In this document: positions 1-9,150 of the stretch, in pieces
Position numbering within the stretch: position 1 is the first letter of the stretch
How the letters are laid out: each line of letters begins with the position of its first letter
DNA from: Rhodopirellula sp.
GTDB taxonomy: Bacteria > Planctomycetota > Planctomycetia > Pirellulales > Pirellulaceae
Direction: 5' to 3'
DNA length: 64,000 nt
Assembly (NCBI GenBank): GCA_002701385.1
Contig: NZVD01000052.1
Location: forward strand, 713 to 64,712
Made by a program: the position numbers and the translations under genes
Notes under the pieces: model-generated
The model's database searches: none
Told to the model about the DNA's origin: nothing
Seen by the model: the letters and a program-made list of their open reading frames with translations, nothing else

Positions 1-24
1 ACCTCGAAATCATCCCTTCCGCCC

Positions 25-72
25 AACTAGTCAATTATCTAACTAGTCAATTATCTAACTAGTTAAATGGCT
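25..72. repeat. 16-bp tandem repeat, about 2.5 copies
   Basis: The unit AACTAGTCAATTATCT occurs at 25-40 and again, without a change, at 41-56. A decayed third copy starts at 57 with AACTAGT. The array sits immediately downstream of the stop of the minus-strand MDR dehydrogenase gene. Each unit contains ACTAGT, itself a palindrome. No function is evident; it may be a slippage product in a 3' untranslated region. Confidence 0.8.
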
Positions 73-78
73 AAATGG

Positions 79-1200
79 TTATCTGTCATAACACACCACC
101 GTCTTAACCCCTTGCGGTTCGCGGTTTGTATAGTGCCACAAGCTATCGGCCGGAGCCACTTTATTAGTAATCATGCTGGCAATCGCTTCTCCATACTGAC
201 TTTTTAATTGGTACAGATGGTCAATTGCCGACTGCATATCCTGTGGAGCATTGTTGACTGTACCTAGGTAGAGATGATTACCGAGGATCGCATTACGCAT
301 GATTTGGTTCACATCAAATTCACGCACCTGAGGTAATCGTGATGCTCCCAGCCAAACCATGATGCCGCATCCAGCCAAAAGCTGAGCTGACTGCATCATG
401 ACTCGATCATTGCCTGTGCACTCTAATATCAACTCAAATCCATCCTGCTCTACATTACCGGTTTGAAAATCCAATGTATCCGCATTTGCATAACGAGCAT
501 CAAACTGTCGTACCAAATTCGCTCGAAATGTATCTTCGGAATCACGACCAAATACGGTCACATCCCAACCGCGAGCTCGACAGCAAATAATGGCTGCGAA
601 AGCAATCGGCCCCATACCTGTGATCAAGACTCGCGGTGGATTATCAACCCATTCGTTAGAACCCAAGCGAGCGACCTGAGCCTGTTCTGCTTCCCGCACT
701 GCCTTTTCGGAAACGGAGATTGGCTCAGACAGGATTGCAATATTCTCAATACCATCAGGAACTGAATATAAAAACTCGGGGCGATCAATCCATTGAGGCA
801 GAGAAAAACCATGCTCCCAAACGATTCCCCTTTCGACATAAGCTCCCCATGGCATCATGTCCGGACGACGCTTCAACTTAAATGCTTCAATGCCATCGGT
901 TGTACTACCTGTGGTGGGGCGACGGACAGCAGGCACGACAAGGTCCCCTGCACTAACTGACTCCACACCTTCGCCAACTTCCAGTACTCGCGCTAAACAC
1001 TCATGTCCCAATATTAATTGATCGTGCCCAGACGGAACGTGGGGCGTTGCCGCATGCAAAATCTCCCGGTCTGTCCCACAGACGCCCAGATAAACCGTTT
1101 CGCAGACAACTTCACCAGCCTTAGGTGGAGCTGGTTCAATAGAAGCGACCAACTGTGGTTCCTGATTTCCTGGGATGGCGGCTATGGATTGCAAAGACAT
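79..1200 (-). CDS. Zinc-type MDR dehydrogenase, glucose-dehydrogenase-like
   Basis: This 373-residue protein has the medium-chain dehydrogenase layout: a GroES-like N-terminal domain with C41-G-T-D44 and G-H66-E67 as likely catalytic-zinc ligands, then a Rossmann domain near 190-205 (TGMGPIA). C-G-T-D-R-E-I and the later Y-V-E-R-G-I resemble archaeal-type glucose 1-dehydrogenases. The four-cysteine structural-zinc lobe usual between residues about 90 and 120 is not visible. It is the last visible gene of an apparent hydroxyproline operon, 48 bases after the DadA-like gene. It may oxidise a sugar or a hydroxy acid; the substrate is unknown. Family assignment is firm, substrate weak. Confidence 0.8.
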   Translation of the reverse strand: MSLQSIAAIPGNQEPQLVASIEPAPPKAGEVVCETVYLGVCGTDREILHAATPHVPSGHDQLILGHECLARVLEVGEGVESVSAGDLVVPAVRRPTTGSTTDGIEAFKLKRRPDMMPWGAYVERGIVWEHGFSLPQWIDRPEFLYSVPDGIENIAILSEPISVSEKAVREAEQAQVARLGSNEWVDNPPRVLITGMGPIAFAAIICCRARGWDVTVFGRDSEDTFRANLVRQFDARYANADTLDFQTGNVEQDGFELILECTGNDRVMMQSAQLLAGCGIMVWLGASRLPQVREFDVNQIMRNAILGNHLYLGTVNNAPQDMQSAIDHLYQLKSQYGEAIASMITNKVAPADSLWHYTNREPQGVKTVVCYDR

Positions 1201-1248
1201 GAGATCGTTAACTCTTTTAATCTTAGGGAAGCGAAAAAATAGATAGGA

Positions 1249-2508
1249 TTATTTCGAATGGAACAAACGGTAAGGGTCAGCTGAAACATGGGGCGGTTGA
1301 CCTGAAAGCAATTCACTGACAAGTTTGCCTGTGGCTGGTCCCATGGAGAGGCCCAGCATATTGTGCCCTGTAGCAACCAAGACATTATCCATCCTTGGAC
1401 TGGTATCAATAATCGGAATCCCATGATAAATCATCGGTCGCCAACCGAACCATTCTTCGACAACTTCTTCACCATAAGGCTCACGCAGATAGGGTTCGGC
1501 CCCGGACTTCAGTAGATTGATACGCCGTCGATTAATCTTCTTGTCATAACCTGAGAACTCCATAGTGGAGCCAAGTCGATAGCCTGTCTGCATCGGTGTC
1601 ATTGCAACGCGGTGCTGCGGGAAAATCATTGGAATGCGCGGCGAATATTGAGGTCTTGGAAACGTGAGGGAATATCCTTTGCCCGGCTGGATTGGAATGT
1701 CGGCTCCGATTTCCTTTTCCCAACGCGGCGAAATTGCTCCAACTGCCAGCACAAATTTATCCGCTTCGATTATGCCATCGCGAGTCAGTACACCGATCGC
1801 GTTAATTCCCTTTCGCTTGAATTTAAATACTTCCGTTCCTTCTCGAACATCAACGTCATACTCCAGTAAGATACGTTTCCATTCAGCCATCAGGCGATCC
1901 GGACGAAGATGTGCATCATCTTCGTAATACCAACCACCTGCCACATCATCCGCAACGGCAGGTTCGAGTTCATAGAGTTCACAAGCCTCCAAACGTTTCG
2001 CAGGCAACGCAAAGTGTTTTGTTAAGAAGGCGTCCGTCGCTCGATAGCCTTCCATGGCCGCAGTATCTTTATAGACATAAAGCAGGCCGTTTTTTTGCCA
2101 CTCACATTCGAGTTGCTCTTTTTCCAGTAATTCCTGATAAAGATGCAACGAGGATTCAAGTAATGGCATTCTGGCCGAGGCAGCCTGTAGCATATGACGT
2201 GCATTACAACGCAATGCAAATTTGGCTAGCCAGAACCACAACCGTGGGCTGATTCGGGGTTTGATGTAAAGTGGGTTGTGTCGCTTAAAAAGTGTTTTGA
2301 GCGTTTTCCCGATGGCTCCGGGACCGGCCAGTGGTAATGCGTCACTAGGGCATACCAATCCACAATTGCCGTGGGAACATCCGCTTCCAAGTGCATCTTT
2401 TTCCAGCAACGTGACGCGATAACCTGCTTGCCGCAAGAAATAGGCACTCGAAGATCCGATGACTCCACCGCCAATAACGACAACATGTGATTGATTCGTA
2501 TTCACCAC
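1249..2508 (-). CDS. DadA-like FAD-dependent D-amino acid (D-hydroxyproline) dehydrogenase
   Basis: The 419-residue product opens with a dinucleotide-binding G13-G-G-V-I-G18 motif and has the length and layout of the DAO/DadA oxidoreductase family, including a C-terminal A-T-G-H-N-M-L-G-L-S segment that normally closes the FAD site. The start is GTG, and its first base overlaps the last base of the upstream epimerase stop (TAGTG), so translational coupling is likely. In hydroxyproline catabolism such an enzyme oxidises cis-4-hydroxy-D-proline to the pyrroline carboxylate, and the adjacent 4-hydroxyproline epimerase-like gene supports that role. A general D-amino acid dehydrogenase is the alternative. 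Confidence 0.82.
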   Translation of the reverse strand: MVNTNQSHVVVIGGGVIGSSSAYFLRQAGYRVTLLEKDALGSGCSHGNCGLVCPSDALPLAGPGAIGKTLKTLFKRHNPLYIKPRISPRLWFWLAKFALRCNARHMLQAASARMPLLESSLHLYQELLEKEQLECEWQKNGLLYVYKDTAAMEGYRATDAFLTKHFALPAKRLEACELYELEPAVADDVAGGWYYEDDAHLRPDRLMAEWKRILLEYDVDVREGTEVFKFKRKGINAIGVLTRDGIIEADKFVLAVGAISPRWEKEIGADIPIQPGKGYSLTFPRPQYSPRIPMIFPQHRVAMTPMQTGYRLGSTMEFSGYDKKINRRRINLLKSGAEPYLREPYGEEVVEEWFGWRPMIYHGIPIIDTSPRMDNVLVATGHNMLGLSMGPATGKLVSELLSGQPPHVSADPYRLFHSK

Positions 2509-3455
2509 TATCTCTCAATCCCAAATCGCAGAGGGTCAGCATCTTGGAGTATTAAGTTCGCATCTGCAGTGACAAAGGCCGTGCCACGGATTGTTGGTAT
2601 ACAGCGTGTACCGTCTGCCGTCCATTGAGCAGAGCCTTCAAACACACTGCCGACAATGCTTTCCTGCCTCCACACTTGCCCCGGCTCAAGCACACCATCA
2701 GCAAGGAGACAGGCAACCTTAGCACTCGTTCCTGTTCCACAGGGTGAGCGGTCATACTGCAGGCCCGGGCACAACACAAAGTTTTTCGAGTCGGCTGCGG
2801 GATTGTCTGTAGGAGCAAAAAGCTCGATATGGTCAATCTCCTTTCCGTCCTCACCGGTAATACCACTGTCTCGTAACGACTCAGTGACTGCCGTGCAATA
2901 CTGAGTTAGCTGTTGGACATTTCGCACATGGACGTCCTGACCGTGATCACTCATCAGGAAAAACCAATTCCCTCCCCAGGCTATGTCGCCGGTGGCTGGG
3001 CCGTAACCGGCAACATCAATCTCAACCGATTTTCGAAATCGATAACTGGGTACGTTGGTTAACTCGACAGTACTATCATCAAGTAATGAATATTCGATCA
3101 CGCCAACCGGCGATTCAATTTTCTGCTTCCCATAATCAGCTTGGCCCAGATATTTGAGGGTTACACCCAGCCCAATGGTGCCATGACCGCACATCCATAA
3201 GGAGCCAACATTATTAAAGAAGATAATTCCGTGGTCACAATCCGGATGTTCTGAAGGAACTAGTAAAGCTCCGACCATAGCATCCCAACCACGCGGCTCA
3301 TTGACTATAGCGCGACGAAATTCATCAAATTTCTCATTGAAGACCTGCATCTGTTCCAGCACTGTGCCGCCACCAAGGTCAGGCCCACCCGAAATTACGA
3401 TGCGTGTCGGTTCGCCACCGGTGTGGGAATCAATGACGCGAATTGGATTGGTCAT
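2508..3455 (-). CDS. Proline racemase family, probable 4-hydroxyproline 2-epimerase
   Basis: At 315 residues it matches the proline-racemase family. Both catalytic cysteines are present: C89 in M-C-G-H-G-T-I-G and C239 in D-R-S-P-C-G-T-G-T-S. In trans-3-hydroxy-L-proline dehydratases the first position is typically changed to Ser or the second to Thr, so retention of the pair favours an epimerase or racemase. Its gene is 4 bases downstream of the enolase-superfamily gene and overlaps the following FAD dehydrogenase gene by one base. Together they suggest conversion of trans-4-hydroxy-L-proline to the D epimer, followed by oxidation. Proline racemase is the less likely alternative. Confidence 0.85.
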   Translation of the reverse strand: MTNPIRVIDSHTGGEPTRIVISGGPDLGGGTVLEQMQVFNEKFDEFRRAIVNEPRGWDAMVGALLVPSEHPDCDHGIIFFNNVGSLWMCGHGTIGLGVTLKYLGQADYGKQKIESPVGVIEYSLLDDSTVELTNVPSYRFRKSVEIDVAGYGPATGDIAWGGNWFFLMSDHGQDVHVRNVQQLTQYCTAVTESLRDSGITGEDGKEIDHIELFAPTDNPAADSKNFVLCPGLQYDRSPCGTGTSAKVACLLADGVLEPGQVWRQESIVGSVFEGSAQWTADGTRCIPTIRGTAFVTADANLILQDADPLRFGIER

Positions 3456-3459
3456 GGGA

Positions 3460-4563
3460 TTACTTTATTTCAAGCACAGGTTCACCCAGCACATCCATCC
3501 GAGGTGTGCAGCCGATTCCTGGAGCGGTGGAAGCACTCATCCTTCCGTTCACACGCTGGGGTGCATTTTCTGCAATACTTACGGGTCCGTAACTGTTAAA
3601 GTCGGTCGACGTGAACAGTAAATCTGTCGGCGTACTGTGAGCGAGGTGAGCAATGGCGGCGGTGGTAATATCCCCTCCCCAGCTATCTTCAATCGTCATC
3701 GCGACACCGATTGAAGCACATAGCTCGCGTGCCTGATGCGCTTTGGTTAGGCCGCCGAATTTACTAATTTTTATATTGACCACATCCATGGCCTGATCGG
3801 CGTACCCTTTCATCAGTACATCCAGCGAGTCGATACATTCATCCATCACAAATGGGTGATTGGTTCGTCTACGAATCGACAGACATTCTTCATAGCTAAA
3901 GCAAGGCTGTTCGATATAGACGTCCACGTCGGCCACGCCACGAACAACACGAGCCGCTTCATGCATAAGCCAGCCGGTGTTAGCATCCGCAACCAGTTTA
4001 TCACCTGTTTCAAGTCGTTCGGCTACTTTGTGGATCCGCTGAATATCCACATCAGGATCCCCCCCTACCTTGAGTTGGAATCGGCGGTACCCTTCATCAC
4101 GATAGCTCTGAACGTTGTCTGCCATCGCTTCTGGTTCCTGTTGGGAGATGGCGCGATACAGAACAAAGTCGTCTCCATAACGGCCACCGAGCAATTCACA
4201 TATTGGGAGCCCGGCAACTTGTCCTTTAATATCCCAACAGGCTATATCAATGGGAGACTTCACATAGGGATGGCCCTTAAGAGCACGGTCCATCAGGCGA
4301 TTCAGGGGCCCGAGCTTAAGAGGATCTTGTCCGATTAGATGCGGTCCAAGTTCACGAATTCCACTACGAACTCCTTCCGCATAGGCGGGTAGATAGAAGG
4401 GCCCAAGTGGACAGCATTCGCCGTAACCGGCGAGTCCTGTATCGGTGATCACCTCTACCACATTACTGTCGAATACGGTAACTGACTTCCCACCCGACCA
4501 TTTATAGGTAGTTTCGTGTAGTGGCAGGTCGACTTGATAAACTCGAATAGCTTCGATTTTCAT
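3460..4563 (-). CDS. Enolase-superfamily (MR/MLE) enzyme, possible cis-3-hydroxy-L-proline dehydratase
   Basis: This 367-residue protein has the mandelate racemase/muconate lactonising fold. Visible metal ligands are D193 (A-D-A-N-T-G), E218 (I-E-Q-P) and D241 (M-D-E-C). Candidate acid/base lysines are K165 (Q-L-K-V-G-G; the first Lys of the usual K-x-K is Gln) and K265 (N-I-K-I-S-K-F-G-G). The late E-D-S-W-G-G-D segment and N-terminal Y-L-P-A-Y-A resemble the cis-3-hydroxyproline dehydratase and 4-hydroxyproline-betaine epimerase group. It is 6 bases downstream of the nitroreductase and 4 bases upstream of the epimerase. A G-G-A-G-A Shine-Dalgarno sequence lies 9 bases before the ATG. Exact substrate is inferred from context. 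Confidence 0.75.
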   Translation of the reverse strand: MKIEAIRVYQVDLPLHETTYKWSGGKSVTVFDSNVVEVITDTGLAGYGECCPLGPFYLPAYAEGVRSGIRELGPHLIGQDPLKLGPLNRLMDRALKGHPYVKSPIDIACWDIKGQVAGLPICELLGGRYGDDFVLYRAISQQEPEAMADNVQSYRDEGYRRFQLKVGGDPDVDIQRIHKVAERLETGDKLVADANTGWLMHEAARVVRGVADVDVYIEQPCFSYEECLSIRRRTNHPFVMDECIDSLDVLMKGYADQAMDVVNIKISKFGGLTKAHQARELCASIGVAMTIEDSWGGDITTAAIAHLAHSTPTDLLFTSTDFNSYGPVSIAENAPQRVNGRMSASTAPGIGCTPRMDVLGEPVLEIK

Positions 4564-4569
4564 CTACTT

Positions 4570-5175
4570 TTATCTCCAGGTGATTTTATCCAGAACTGAC
4601 TGAGGAGTAATCTTTTTTCGTTCCGGCCATTCGTTTTTCGGGTAACCGATATAAAAAATCCCAAGGCAGCGATCCTCTTCTCCAGCAAAGCCAAAGAAGG
4701 ATCGGACTTCCGGAATATCGTAAACAGGTGCGGTGGACCAGAATCCTCCCAACCCTTCGGCGGCCGCAGAGAGGTGGAGGTTTTGGACAGCACAGGCAAC
4801 GGCCATTACCTCTTCTTCAGCGGGAATTTTTCCTGCATGGCGTTCCATTCCCAGCACTATCGCCACCTGAGTATTCTCGGCGTAGGACGCCATCTTATCG
4901 CGTTTGGCTTCTTTGAATTGTTCTTCAGAAGTATGCGTCGTGTAAGCTTCTCGTAAATAGCTAGCTAAGTCTTGTAACGCAGAACCCTGGTAAATCGTAA
5001 ATCGCCACGGTTCGGTGAGGCCATGCGTCGGAGCCCAGTTGGCGTTGTTAAGTAGTTGTTCGATTGTGGCACGAGAAACCGGTTTGTCGGAGTAGTTTGG
5101 TTGCCCGGCAGCATCGATTGGTTTCACCGTCCGGCGAAATTCGATGAGTTTTGTAACGTCATTTAGGTTAATCAT
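4570..5175 (-). CDS. Nitroreductase family flavoprotein
   Basis: The 201-residue product resembles small FMN-dependent nitroreductases of the YdjA type. It shows an N-terminal F-R-R-T-V-K segment (phosphate contact in this family), N-W-A-P-T-H-G around residue 47, and a C-terminal L-G-I-F-Y-I-G-Y-P stretch. It is the first gene of the five-gene minus-strand operon, with the next gene only 6 bases away, so it is probably co-expressed with imino-acid catabolism. It might reduce a pyrroline-type intermediate, but nothing in the sequence proves that. The family call is firm. Confidence 0.8.
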   Translation of the reverse strand: MINLNDVTKLIEFRRTVKPIDAAGQPNYSDKPVSRATIEQLLNNANWAPTHGLTEPWRFTIYQGSALQDLASYLREAYTTHTSEEQFKEAKRDKMASYAENTQVAIVLGMERHAGKIPAEEEVMAVACAVQNLHLSAAAEGLGGFWSTAPVYDIPEVRSFFGFAGEEDRCLGIFYIGYPKNEWPERKKITPQSVLDKITWR

Positions 5176-5348
5176 GCAGTGCTTTGTTTTGACCAGAGGT
5201 TGGTTGGAAACTACTTATTATCAGTTGATTGTACCGATGGCCAATTCGAGTGTTAACCATGAGATTGGGGAGAAAGCGAAGATTGCAGTAAGCTACAGCT
5301 TCTATTGATACCGTCTTTAGATACGTTCTTGAAATCTATTCAAGGGCT

Positions 5349-5376
5349 TAGACGAATTTTGCTGGGGTGTTATACT
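5349..5376 (+). promoter_or_regulatory. Candidate sigma-70-type promoter of tRNA-Arg
   Basis: A TAGACG box (5349-5354, four of six matches to TTGACA) is followed by a 16-base spacer and TATACT (5371-5376, five of six matches to TATAAT). It would start transcription about 10 bases before the tRNA. A small inverted repeat, CTTGAA/TTCAAG (5328-5344), lies just upstream. Confidence 0.5.
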
Positions 5377-5392
5377 TAGAAACTCTAAAGAC

Positions 5393-5466
<74 letters not shown>

Positions 5467-5536
5467 CTTTTTTTCTTTTAATAAATCTAAGTGACACGCG
5501 AGTAGCTCCAGCGGAGAATTTGATTAAAGCTAGTAC

Positions 5537-6811
5537 TCATGAAAACAATTCCAATACTGGCTTTTCACCATCACCAACAGTCATCGGGCGACCAGACGGT
5601 GAGATCGCTGGTTTCCTGATGTCCATTCCAGCTGCGAATGCGATGCTGGCGTGAAAGGCACCAATGGAGACTGCATCTTCGTCAACATAGTACCCTTCGT
5701 CGTCGCTCTTGCCGTACACAAAACCGGCCTTGGCACCTCCACCTGCAAGAAGAGTTGAAAAGCAGATCGGATGATGACTGCGGCCATCACCATCGAAGGA
5801 CGGTTTACGCCCAAATTCCGTTGCGACGACGACCAGTGTTGAGTCCAGCATCCCGCGACCCTCGAGGTCAGTGATGAGTGTTGTGAAAGCCTGATCGAAG
5901 ACCGGTGCGACTTCGCCCATTTCGTCAGCTAGCGATTTGTGATGATCCCATCCGTCCTGCTTCACCTCAACGAAACGTACTCCCGAACTAACCAACCGGC
6001 GAGCGAGTAGACAACCCTGACCGAATGAATTATTGCCATAGGCCACCCGTTGTTCGTCAGGCTCGCCCGACAGATCAAAAGCCTCCAGTTCCTTACTCTT
6101 CATCAATGTAAGGGCATCGTCATAGAAACCGTTATAGGCATTGACCCCCTTATCCTGGAATCTTCTCCGGAAATCGGCATCGAGTCCGTTCAGCAATGTC
6201 AACCGCTTAGTTGCAGCGGACTTGCCACCGATCGTTTCGACGTCATTGATACCCTGGCTAGGATCGCCGATTGCGAGAGGAGAGTAGCTCGAAGGGAAGA
6301 AGCCATTGCCCTGATCAGAACGGCGATTGACGCAAACACTCGATGGCAAAGTCTTGCTACTGCGTCCAAGATAGTGAGAACCCCAGGCCCCTAGGTTGGG
6401 GTGTCGTATCGTCCCTCGAGGTTCGTATGCAGTCCGCATAAAATACTGAGCCGGCTTGTGGACACCAATCTTGGCTTCCATCGAACGAATCACGCAGGTC
6501 CGATCTGCGATGGTCGCTAATTTCGGAAAAAATTCTGTGACCTGGAAGTCCGCTGATGTATTAATCGCCGCTGCCGGACCTTTGGATTTTCCCCGTTTCG
6601 GATCCAGCGAGTCGATGTGACTCAAACCGCCACCAAGCATGAGCCAGATCACGCTCTTTGCCTTGCCGAACGAGGCAGGCTTCTGAGCCTCCGAATCTGC
6701 AGCAAAAATCTGTGCGGCTGGAACGATACTCAGACCGAACGAAGTCGCAGCACAGCGTTCTATGAATTCTCGGCGTGTAGGGGTATCTAGTGATTTTAAT
6801 AGTTGTTTCAT
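5537..6811 (-). CDS. DUF1501 family, Tat-exported protein (pair 1)
   Basis: This 424-residue protein starts with a twin-arginine-like signal (T-R-R-E-F-I-E-R near residues 12-19, followed by a hydrophobic stretch and A-Q-I-F-A-A). The body shows the DUF1501 pattern: L-M-L-G-G-G-L-S-H-I-D-S-L-D-P-K near the start, F-V-E-V-K-Q-D-G-W-D-H-H in the middle, and T-E-F-G-R-K-P-S followed by G-R-S-H-H-P toward the end. These His/Asp-rich segments resemble the alkaline-phosphatase/sulfatase superfamily. The biochemical function of DUF1501 is not established. It follows its DUF1549/DUF1553 partner by 70 bases. Confidence 0.88.
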   Translation of the reverse strand: MKQLLKSLDTPTRREFIERCAATSFGLSIVPAAQIFAADSEAQKPASFGKAKSVIWLMLGGGLSHIDSLDPKRGKSKGPAAAINTSADFQVTEFFPKLATIADRTCVIRSMEAKIGVHKPAQYFMRTAYEPRGTIRHPNLGAWGSHYLGRSSKTLPSSVCVNRRSDQGNGFFPSSYSPLAIGDPSQGINDVETIGGKSAATKRLTLLNGLDADFRRRFQDKGVNAYNGFYDDALTLMKSKELEAFDLSGEPDEQRVAYGNNSFGQGCLLARRLVSSGVRFVEVKQDGWDHHKSLADEMGEVAPVFDQAFTTLITDLEGRGMLDSTLVVVATEFGRKPSFDGDGRSHHPICFSTLLAGGGAKAGFVYGKSDDEGYYVDEDAVSIGAFHASIAFAAGMDIRKPAISPSGRPMTVGDGEKPVLELFS

Positions 6812-6881
6812 ATCGGATCGATGCGTTGGGTAACTAGTTATTATTTAAGTAATCACGTATTAAATTGCATAGCAATGCTAT

Positions 6882-8723
6882 CTATTGAATGAATATAAAC
6901 TCGCGCGAATTCAACAGAGCCCATGCAATGTCGCCCAGGTCAAGTCCTTGTTCGAGCGCGGTAATACACTGTCTCATGTCCTGGTCACGTGGGAGCCGCC
7001 CCAAGCATGTGCGGTAGAGCAAAGCGACCTGCTCGACTTGGGTGTTCCTGCTTTGAGCTGTCTTAATAATCAATGAACTGTTCATGAGACTTTTTGTAAG
7101 CTCACCGTTCATCATCATCAATGATTCGGTAATGCCGCCTTCGATCGATCCATCATTAGCAACTTCACGCGCTGACTGACCTGCGATTCTCAGAAAGTGC
7201 GTGGGTGGCATTGGTTGTGGAAGTTCTGAAGCCCGTAGCCATGAATCTTCTCCACGCAGCTTGACGCGTCTTTGGCTTGTCGCAAAAAACAGACCGCGTC
7301 CGCCGTCACCATTGGATACCTCTCCGTCTGGCAACAGCGTCCTTGCAAAGTCGAAGATCTTTTCGCGATCTTTCGCGATTTCTTTCGTGTCGTGAGAAAA
7401 TTCAAATGGAAAGACCAGTCGTTCCATCATGGGAGCATTGTTCGTTTTTAGTCGGTCAATCTCTGGTCCTCGCTGCAGGAGAACCACCGAGTCCCATATC
7501 TGCTCAGCCGTCATCCGACGTAACAAGGGTCCAGGAAAGCGGAAAGCCTCCCCTTCTGGCGGGGTCACGCTAACCTGCTGCTGATACGTCTTCGTATTCA
7601 GAACAACTCGCTGGAACTCACGGAGATCGAAATCGACATCCCGCATGACCTGAGCGAGAAACTTCAACAGCTCTGGATTTGTAGCGTCCTCTAGCACATC
7701 AAGATCCGTCACAGGTTCCTTCACAGCCACGCCAAAGAACTTCTTCCACATACGATTAGCGATCGCCTCGGCAAACCGTGGGTTCTCAGGCAATGTCATC
7801 CAATACGCGAAGAGTTTCCTTAGATGCCGAGGGTCGGTCGTTGTCACGTTTGCCCGTCGGGCCCCCGCCCATGTGATAAACTTCGGAACGACCTTCTCGC
7901 CCGGCTGGGCGTCATCATAGACATAGTCTTCCGGGAATTCCGTTGCGCGACCCTGCTCGTAAATCACCTGTTCCATGTTCGGCTGAAGCAAGGTGACTAG
8001 ATTCGCTTTCGAGAATCGTTCATCCCGTAGCGTAAGTGCCGGCTTGCGAGTGTCGACACGTTCAAACGCTGTGGAACCGAAAAAGGATGCCATTTCGTAG
8101 AATTCACGTTGAGTCCATTCGGCGAAAGGGTGGTCATGACACTGAGCACAGGCAACATTGGCACCGAGAAAAGTGGTCAGCGTGTTAGAAAGACTATCCA
8201 GTGGCATACTGGCATCACGCAAAAGGTAAGCAGTGGCTCCATTCTCTCCGAGCCTTCCTTCTGCGGTCAGCATGTCGTAAACCATTTCGTCCCATGGACG
8301 ATTTTCGTGAAGCTGTGTCTTCAGCCAGGTGTGAAAAGTCCAGGTTTTACCAATGCGGTAGTAGTCATCCTTCACACGAAGCATGTCTCCCAGCCAGTTA
8401 AACATGTGAGATTCGTGCCCTGGGGACTCCAACAGTTGATCAATCAACTTGGTTCGACGATCTTCACGGCTGTCGGCAAAAAAACTTCCAAGTTCGTTAT
8501 CAGTCGGAATTCGACCGATAACATCCAGATACACTCGGCGGACGAATTGAATATCACTGACCGGCGGATTCGGTTGTAGTTTGTACTGTCTTAAATCAAG
8601 CCTGATAATCGTATCAATTCGCGAGGAAGCGTCAATCGATTCACCGCGACTTACATTAGTTGTTACAACTATGAGGGTTAGCAGTACGTTCCAATATCTT
8701 TTTCTTGTTAGAGTTCTTAGCAT
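6882..8723 (-). CDS. DUF1549/DUF1553 protein without N-terminal cytochrome domain (pair 1)
   Basis: The 613-residue product has a signal-like hydrophobic N terminus (residues 10-23), a DUF1549 region about 33-230 (F-V-R-R-V-Y-L-D-V-I-G-R-I-P) and a DUF1553 region about 295-545 (N-P-R-F-A-E-A-I-A-N-R-M-W). One haem-c-type C192-A-Q-C-H196 lies inside DUF1549 and is followed by D-H-P-F. Unlike the other two homologues here, it has no N-terminal C-x-x-C-H/PSCyt1 region and is much shorter. It is upstream of, and presumably co-transcribed with, the DUF1501 gene. Function is unknown; an envelope redox or sugar-related role is conjecture. Confidence 0.86.
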   Translation of the reverse strand: MLRTLTRKRYWNVLLTLIVVTTNVSRGESIDASSRIDTIIRLDLRQYKLQPNPPVSDIQFVRRVYLDVIGRIPTDNELGSFFADSREDRRTKLIDQLLESPGHESHMFNWLGDMLRVKDDYYRIGKTWTFHTWLKTQLHENRPWDEMVYDMLTAEGRLGENGATAYLLRDASMPLDSLSNTLTTFLGANVACAQCHDHPFAEWTQREFYEMASFFGSTAFERVDTRKPALTLRDERFSKANLVTLLQPNMEQVIYEQGRATEFPEDYVYDDAQPGEKVVPKFITWAGARRANVTTTDPRHLRKLFAYWMTLPENPRFAEAIANRMWKKFFGVAVKEPVTDLDVLEDATNPELLKFLAQVMRDVDFDLREFQRVVLNTKTYQQQVSVTPPEGEAFRFPGPLLRRMTAEQIWDSVVLLQRGPEIDRLKTNNAPMMERLVFPFEFSHDTKEIAKDREKIFDFARTLLPDGEVSNGDGGRGLFFATSQRRVKLRGEDSWLRASELPQPMPPTHFLRIAGQSAREVANDGSIEGGITESLMMMNGELTKSLMNSSLIIKTAQSRNTQVEQVALLYRTCLGRLPRDQDMRQCITALEQGLDLGDIAWALLNSREFIFIQ

Positions 8724-9150
8724 TATTTCAAATTCAAAATAGAGTTCAACATGACGGTCGTTACGAAACTGAGTCGCGACAAAGTCTCAACCTGTTATTC
8801 CGAGACGACGACTCGGATTTGATCGACAGAGTGTTACATTGTCTCGACCAGAATCCGTTAGGTCATCCGGCCGGTCGAGTGTAATCTGACCGATGACTCT
8901 AGCACCACCGACCACGCAAGGCCGATCTGCTTCCCCCGTTCGGGCATCAAAATTCTCAGGATTTCGGTACGGTTCATATATAGATATCATGCGCAAGATC
9001 AAAAGTGTGGACATACTTTGTGAAAAATATTTATCCTTATTTAAGCAACTGGCTGAAAACCATAATACGGCGGAACAAAGTACCAAAAGCCCACACAAGT
9101 AGTAATCATCGGGTTTAAGCAATCCAAATGAACATCAAACCGATGCGGAA
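8724..9150. other. Gene-poor stretch with several short stem-loops
   Basis: No convincing gene was found. Inverted repeats include TCCGAG/CTCGGA (8799-8817) and CTCGACC/GGTCGAG (8843-8849 with 8873-8879), plus the palindrome GTCGCGAC near 8773. A minus-strand open frame at 8787-9122 has no family resemblance. The region could hold the leader and promoter of the downstream minus-strand DUF1549 gene, but no promoter stands out. Confidence 0.4.

Noticed and set aside
8787-9122. 111-residue minus-strand open frame
   Set aside because: No clear Shine-Dalgarno sequence, no recognisable family, a switch from a hydrophobic start to unrelated polar sequence, and it lies over several small hairpins.
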